In this document: one piece after another, positions 61,061 to 64,000 of the stretch
Numbering within the stretch: position 1 is the stretch's first letter
How the letters are laid out: each line of letters opens with the position of its first letter
Source: Pseudophaeobacter sp965641885
GTDB taxonomy: Bacteria; Pseudomonadota; Alphaproteobacteria; Rhodobacterales; Rhodobacteraceae
Length of the DNA: 64,000 bases
Reading direction: 5' to 3'
Assembly (NCBI GenBank): GCA_965641885.1
Contig: OZ282574.1
Span: 2,232,001-2,296,000 of the forward strand
Notes under the pieces: model-generated
Seen by the model: only the letters and a program-made list of their open reading frames with translations
What the model was told of the DNA's origin: nothing
Databases searched by the model: none
Translations under genes and position numbers: made by a program

Positions 61061-61339
61061 ATGGCGATCAAGAGACCCAAGCCCGAAGAGATTGTCGTGA
61101 AGTTACGGCAGGTTGAAGTTCTGATGGGGCAAGGCATGCCCCGGATCGATGCGATCAGACAGATCAGTGTGACTGAACAAACCTATTACCGCTGGAAGAA
61201 GAAGTGCGGTGGAATGGGCACAGAACAGCTCAAGGAACTGAAGCGGCTACAGAAAGAGAACGAGCGCCTTCGACGGGGAGTTTCTGATCTGACATTGGAC
61301 AAGTTGATTTTGAAGGAGGCCGCATCGGGAAACTTCTGA
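61061..61339 (+). CDS. IS3-family transposase OrfA
   Basis: A 92-residue OrfA with an HTH (QVEVLMGQGMPRIDAIRQISV, EQTYYRWKKKCGG) and a leucine-zipper-like helix (LKELKRLQKENERLRRGVSDL). It binds the IS ends. Its last codons are TCG GGA AAC TTC TGA, holding an in-phase slippery heptamer for -1 frameshifting into OrfB. Confidence 0.93.
   Translation: MAIKRPKPEEIVVKLRQVEVLMGQGMPRIDAIRQISVTEQTYYRWKKKCGGMGTEQLKELKRLQKENERLRRGVSDLTLDKLILKEAASGNF
61327..61333 (+). promoter_or_regulatory. programmed -1 frameshift site GGGAAAC
   Basis: G GGA AAC fits X XXY YYZ in the OrfA frame, three bases before the OrfA stop codon. A -1 slip leads into LLSPSHRRACINH, the normal start of OrfB in this group, so OrfAB would be made as a fusion in an intact copy. 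Confidence 0.75.
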
Positions 61340-62269
61340 GCCCTTCGCATCGACGCGCTTGCATCAATCATGTGCGCTGCCAGGTGAAGGTATCTGAGCG
61401 TCGTTTGTGCCGCGTGTTGGGCCAGCATCGATCAACGCAACGACGGTTACCGTGTGGGCGTGCTGACGAAGAACGCTTGGTCGCGGATATGATTGAGCTG
61501 ACGCGCCAGTACGGTCGATATGGCTACCCACTGGCAGGCAGGCGATTGCAGGCAATCGCCGAGAGGCGCCGGGTTGCTGCCTTGTTGAGAGATGCTGGCA
61601 GGCAGATCAACGACAAGCGTGTTGAACGCCTATGGCGACGCGAGGGGCTTAAAGTGCCAATGAAACAACCAAAGAAGGGGCGGCTTTTGCTCAATGACGG
61701 TTCATGTGTGCGACTGCGCCCTGAGTATCGCAATCACGTTTGGTCGTATGACTTTGTGCATCACAGAACCGACGATGGCAGGGCGTTCAGAACACTGAAC
61801 ATCTTGGATGAACACAGCCGGGAATGCCCCCTTTCGGCAGCATGGCCATGCCATACGCCTGCCGGGCAACGGGACGATCCGGGTGAAACGGAAACTGAAC
61901 TCGACTGAGGTCATCGACGCTCTTACGGACCTGTTCATCTTGCGAGGTGTCCCTGCCTACATCAGGCCAGACAATGGTCCAGAGTTCATCGCTGAAGCCG
62001 TCAGGCACTGGATCAAGGCGGTTGGGGCAAAGACTGCCTACATCGAGCCCGGGTCGCCCTGGGAAAACGGATACTGCGAAAGCTTCAACGGAAGAATGCG
62101 TGATGAATTGTTGAACGGCGAGATCTTCTACTCGCTCCGCGAGGCACAGATCATCATTGAAAGATGGAGGGACCATTACAACACCAAACGACCACATAGT
62201 GCATTGGGTTACAACCCACCTGCGCCAAAGGCCATCGTACCGATGGACCAAAGGCCGATCATGCACTAA
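61333..62269 (+). pseudogene. IS3-family transposase OrfB, frameshifted
   Basis: The integrase core is present in two frames. Part one runs to a stop at 61908 and includes the first catalytic Asp (VWSYDFVHHRTDDG); part two, shifted by one base, has PDNGPEFIAEAV and ENGYCESFNGRMRDELL with the second Asp and the Glu. The break lies after DEHSREC. Compared with the expected REC-LAIRVKRKLNS junction, about 43 extra bases (around 61828-61878) separate the two parts. The full DDE protein cannot be made, so this copy is probably inactive. Confidence 0.85.
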
Positions 62270-62286
62270 CTTTCAATTTGGACCAC

Positions 62287-63081
62287 TCAAGTGGGGCTGC
62301 TCAAGACTTTGGTCGCGATGATTTCCATGCCCATACGATACCGCTGACTGATGCCAAACCGCTGCGGCTCAAAGCCCATTTCAGTCAGCAACGCAAAAAG
62401 CCTTGTCCGGCTAAAGTTATGGAAATGCTCGATTTCGCCCCAGTAGGGATTTGCTTTTGCACCCGTCAGATAATCCCAAACCAGGCTTTCGCTATTTGGG
62501 CAGGAAATCAGCAAGACGCCGCCGTCTTCCATGCTGTCAGACACGCCCTGAAGGAATTTTTTGGGATAGGGCACGTGTTCCAGAACATCCATCAGGCTCA
62601 CGACGCGTCATCTCTTGTCCAGATTGAGGGTCGCGACATCCTGACAATAGGCCTCAACTCCCAGCTGGGTCAGGGAGTCGACACAGTCTTTGCGAAGATC
62701 CACCCCCAGAGGCTGGAACCCGTACTCCATCGCAGTGAACAACAAAGATCCATTGCCGAATCCAACATCCATCCAGACACCGTCCTTGGCATAGGGCAGC
62801 ACCTTCTCAACCATTGGCGCAGAGACATATCGGTTTTTCTCAATCTCATGACCGACAGACTGATGCGGGTGTGTTTTGGAGAAGATGATCTCATTTGCAG
62901 CATCCGTGAAGTAGCCGCTGGTGAAGACATGATTGCAACCTGAACAGATTTTCCAGACCATCGTGGGCGACAGGGACGGCTTATACAGGGGGTGGCCAGA
63001 GCAATCAGCTGTATTGAACCCCTTAAAATCCTGCCCTTCACAGAGCGGGCAAGCGTCATAATTATGCCTGTCGGACATCAT
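62287..63081 (-). pseudogene. class I SAM-dependent methyltransferase, interrupted
   Basis: The product begins MMSDRHNYDACPLCEGQDF and has a two-CxxC zinc-ribbon-like head (CPLC; KICSGC) followed by a methyltransferase fold with motif I VWMDVGFGNGSLL. An in-frame TGA at 62610-62608 splits it after VATLNLDKR; the frame then goes on VVSLMDVLEHVPYPKKF, the motif II/III part of the same protein. The IS element sits in the original stop codon: removing it and one AGAC copy gives IIATKV-stop, but with the IS present the frame reads on as KVLSSPT. Substrate unknown. Confidence 0.8.
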
Positions 63082-63291
63082 GTAATCTTTTCCAGAATGA
63101 ATCTGCGCATGGCAGTCTTCAGCATATTCCGAAATCTCTATTAAAAATTGGTATTTCCTCCCCTCCCATGGGAAGAAAACAAAAAAAACGACCCATTGGC
63201 AGCAAATATACAGGCCGCGAAAAACATACAGGCCGCTCCCAAAGCACTGCAGCAGCCTTTGGACTTGTGATTGCATGGGCCCTGAAAACGC

Positions 63292-63322
63292 AAAAAAGGG
63301 CCCGCGCAGTGCGAGCCCTTTT
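63292..63322 (-). terminator. rho-independent terminator of rplM-rpsI
   Basis: On the minus strand AAAAGGGCTCGC pairs with GCGGGCCCTTTT (one wobble) around loop ACTGC, followed by six Ts. It lies 24 bp after the rpsI stop. Confidence 0.88.
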
Positions 63323-63345
63323 GTCTTTGGTCTGAAGCGGTAAAA

Positions 63346-63831
63346 TTAACGCTTGGAGAACTGGAAGGAACGACGCGCTTTGCGGCGGCCAAACTTCTTA
63401 CGTTCAACAACACGGCTGTCGCGTGTCAGGAAACCAGCGGCTTTCAGAGCGCCACGCAGGGAGGGATCATAAAGCTGCAGAGCTTTTGACACACCATGCT
63501 TAACCGCACCGGCCTGACCGGAAAGACCGCCACCTTTTACGGTTGCGAAGACGTCGAATTGATCTTCGACACCAGCAACAGTGAACGGCTGGCGCAGAAT
63601 CATCTGCAGAACCGGACGGGCAAAATAGGATTTCATTTCCTTGCCGTTGACCACAACCTTGCCGGAGCCTGGCTTGATCCAGACGCGGGCAACCGCATCT
63701 TTACGCTTACCAGTGGCATAGGAACGACCCAGTGCGTCACGCACTGGTTCACGGAGAACGAGCTCTTCGGCGACAACATCTACGCCAGCAACGGCGCTCA
63801 GTTCTTCGAGAGTGTTGATCTGATCAGTCAT
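63346..63831 (-). CDS. rpsI: 30S ribosomal protein S9
   Basis: A 161-residue S9 with a short N-terminal extension common in alphaproteobacteria (MTDQINTLEELSAVAGV), then GRSYATGKRKDAVARVWIKPGSG, GGGLSGQAGAVKHGVSKAL, and the tRNA-contacting C-terminal tail ending RRSFQFSKR. Five bases after rplM, forming the rplM-rpsI operon. Confidence 0.98.
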   Translation of the reverse strand: MTDQINTLEELSAVAGVDVVAEELVLREPVRDALGRSYATGKRKDAVARVWIKPGSGKVVVNGKEMKSYFARPVLQMILRQPFTVAGVEDQFDVFATVKGGGLSGQAGAVKHGVSKALQLYDPSLRGALKAAGFLTRDSRVVERKKFGRRKARRSFQFSKR

Positions 63832-63836
63832 CTATA

Positions 63837-64000
63837 TCAGCTCCGCGTATTTTTCTTGTTCATGGACTTTACGTCCAGAACTTCGGGCGCCTGGGCTTCA
63901 TGCCCGTGCTCGGTGCCTGCATAGATGCGCAGGTTGGTCATCACCTGGCGTGACAGGCGGTTGCCTGGCAGCATGCGCTTAACAGCCTGATAGACAACAC
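63837..64000 (-). CDS. rplM: 50S ribosomal protein L13 (5' part outside window)
   Basis: The last 53 codons of L13 are present on the minus strand: VVYQAVKRMLPGNRLSRQVM, then NLRIYAGTEHGHEAQAPEVLD and a Lys/Asn/Arg tail, ending at TGA 63839-63837. The start lies beyond the window edge. It is the first gene of the rplM-rpsI operon. Confidence 0.97.
   Translation of the reverse strand, partial: VVYQAVKRMLPGNRLSRQVMTNLRIYAGTEHGHEAQAPEVLDVKSMNKKNTRS

Larger units (their letters stand above)
61001..62307 (+). mobile_element. IS3-family (IS407-like) insertion sequence with 4-bp target duplication
   Basis: The element spans 61005-62303 (1299 bp) and is flanked by AGAC on both sides (61001-61004 and 62304-62307). 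It begins TGAGC and ends GCTCA (TG...CA ends). Imperfect terminal inverted repeats of about 25 bp share TGAGC, CCCC and AGTGGTCC (61005-61029 and 62280-62303). It has orfA and a damaged orfB in the -1 frame. A 4-bp duplication is normal for the IS407 group. Confidence 0.92.

Overview
This window comes from a GC-rich alphaproteobacterium of the Roseobacter group (Rhodobacterales). The clearest signs are the dusB(nifR3)-ntrB-ntrC-ntrY-ntrX block, the trkA-trkH-hfq-hflX block, a fused ispDF, the divergent DUF6456/DUF6477 pair, a non-pyrrolysine MttB homologue and the PsuK/PsuG pair. Most of it looks like core chromosome. Accessory DNA is limited to an arsenic operon, a sulfotransferase gene and an IS3-family insertion near the right end. 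No tRNA, rRNA, CRISPR array or prophage was seen.

Layout. 1-2 kb: divergent HupE/UreJ-type membrane protein and DUF4198 secreted protein, the latter carrying a 15-bp in-frame minisatellite. 2-5.7 kb: pseudouridine catabolism (psuK-psuG), a DUF502 membrane protein, 3-hydroxybutyrate dehydrogenase. 5.7-6.1 kb: a gene-free stretch with an orphan minus-strand terminator (possible small RNA). 6.1-7.9 kb: solute-binding protein. 8-10 kb: arsenic operon made of an ArsR-ArsC fusion, a second ArsC and an aquaporin, with a 36-bp near-palindrome over the first start codon. 10.2-17 kb: small unknown protein, XRE-cupin regulator divergent from an acyl-CoA ligase, DsbA-like protein, K+ channel, MFS exporter, TPR protein. 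17-23 kb: mfd, a membrane protein, hemB, a SYLF-domain lipoprotein. 23.4-28.1 kb: hydroxyacid dehydrogenase, penicillin-acylase-like protein, cation/proton antiporter. 28.2-32.8 kb: hflX, hfq, trkH, trkA. 33.6-40.8 kb: ntrX, ntrY, ntrC, ntrB, dusB. 41-44.6 kb: ispDF-pgpA-pncC and an ammonium transporter. 44.7-51.8 kb: MmgE/PrpD protein, RatA/COQ10 protein, hpt, lipA, peroxiredoxin, oxyR, DUF6456 and DUF6477 proteins. 51.9-60.9 kb: mttB homologue, guaA, sulfotransferase, EamA transporter, P-loop protein, metA, ppk2, tetR. 61-64 kb: IS3 element inserted exactly in the stop codon of a methyltransferase pseudogene, then rpsI and the end of rplM.

How genes work together. The Ntr two-component systems govern nitrogen and potassium-linked physiology next to the Trk K+ system and Hfq. 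NtrC and NtrX both lack the sigma-54 contact loop GAFTGA, so the NtrC here probably works with the housekeeping polymerase, as known for Rhodobacter capsulatus. The arsenic operon would reduce arsenate and let arsenite leave through an aquaporin rather than an ArsB/Acr3 pump. OxyR and a peroxiredoxin lie side by side (convergent). The most interesting unexplained items are the candidate operator over the arsRC start, the hairpin that buries the ribosome-binding site of the TPR gene, the orphan terminator/sRNA candidate, the VNTR inside a secreted protein, and a recurrent pattern of 11-15 bp perfect tandem duplications at many places in the window.
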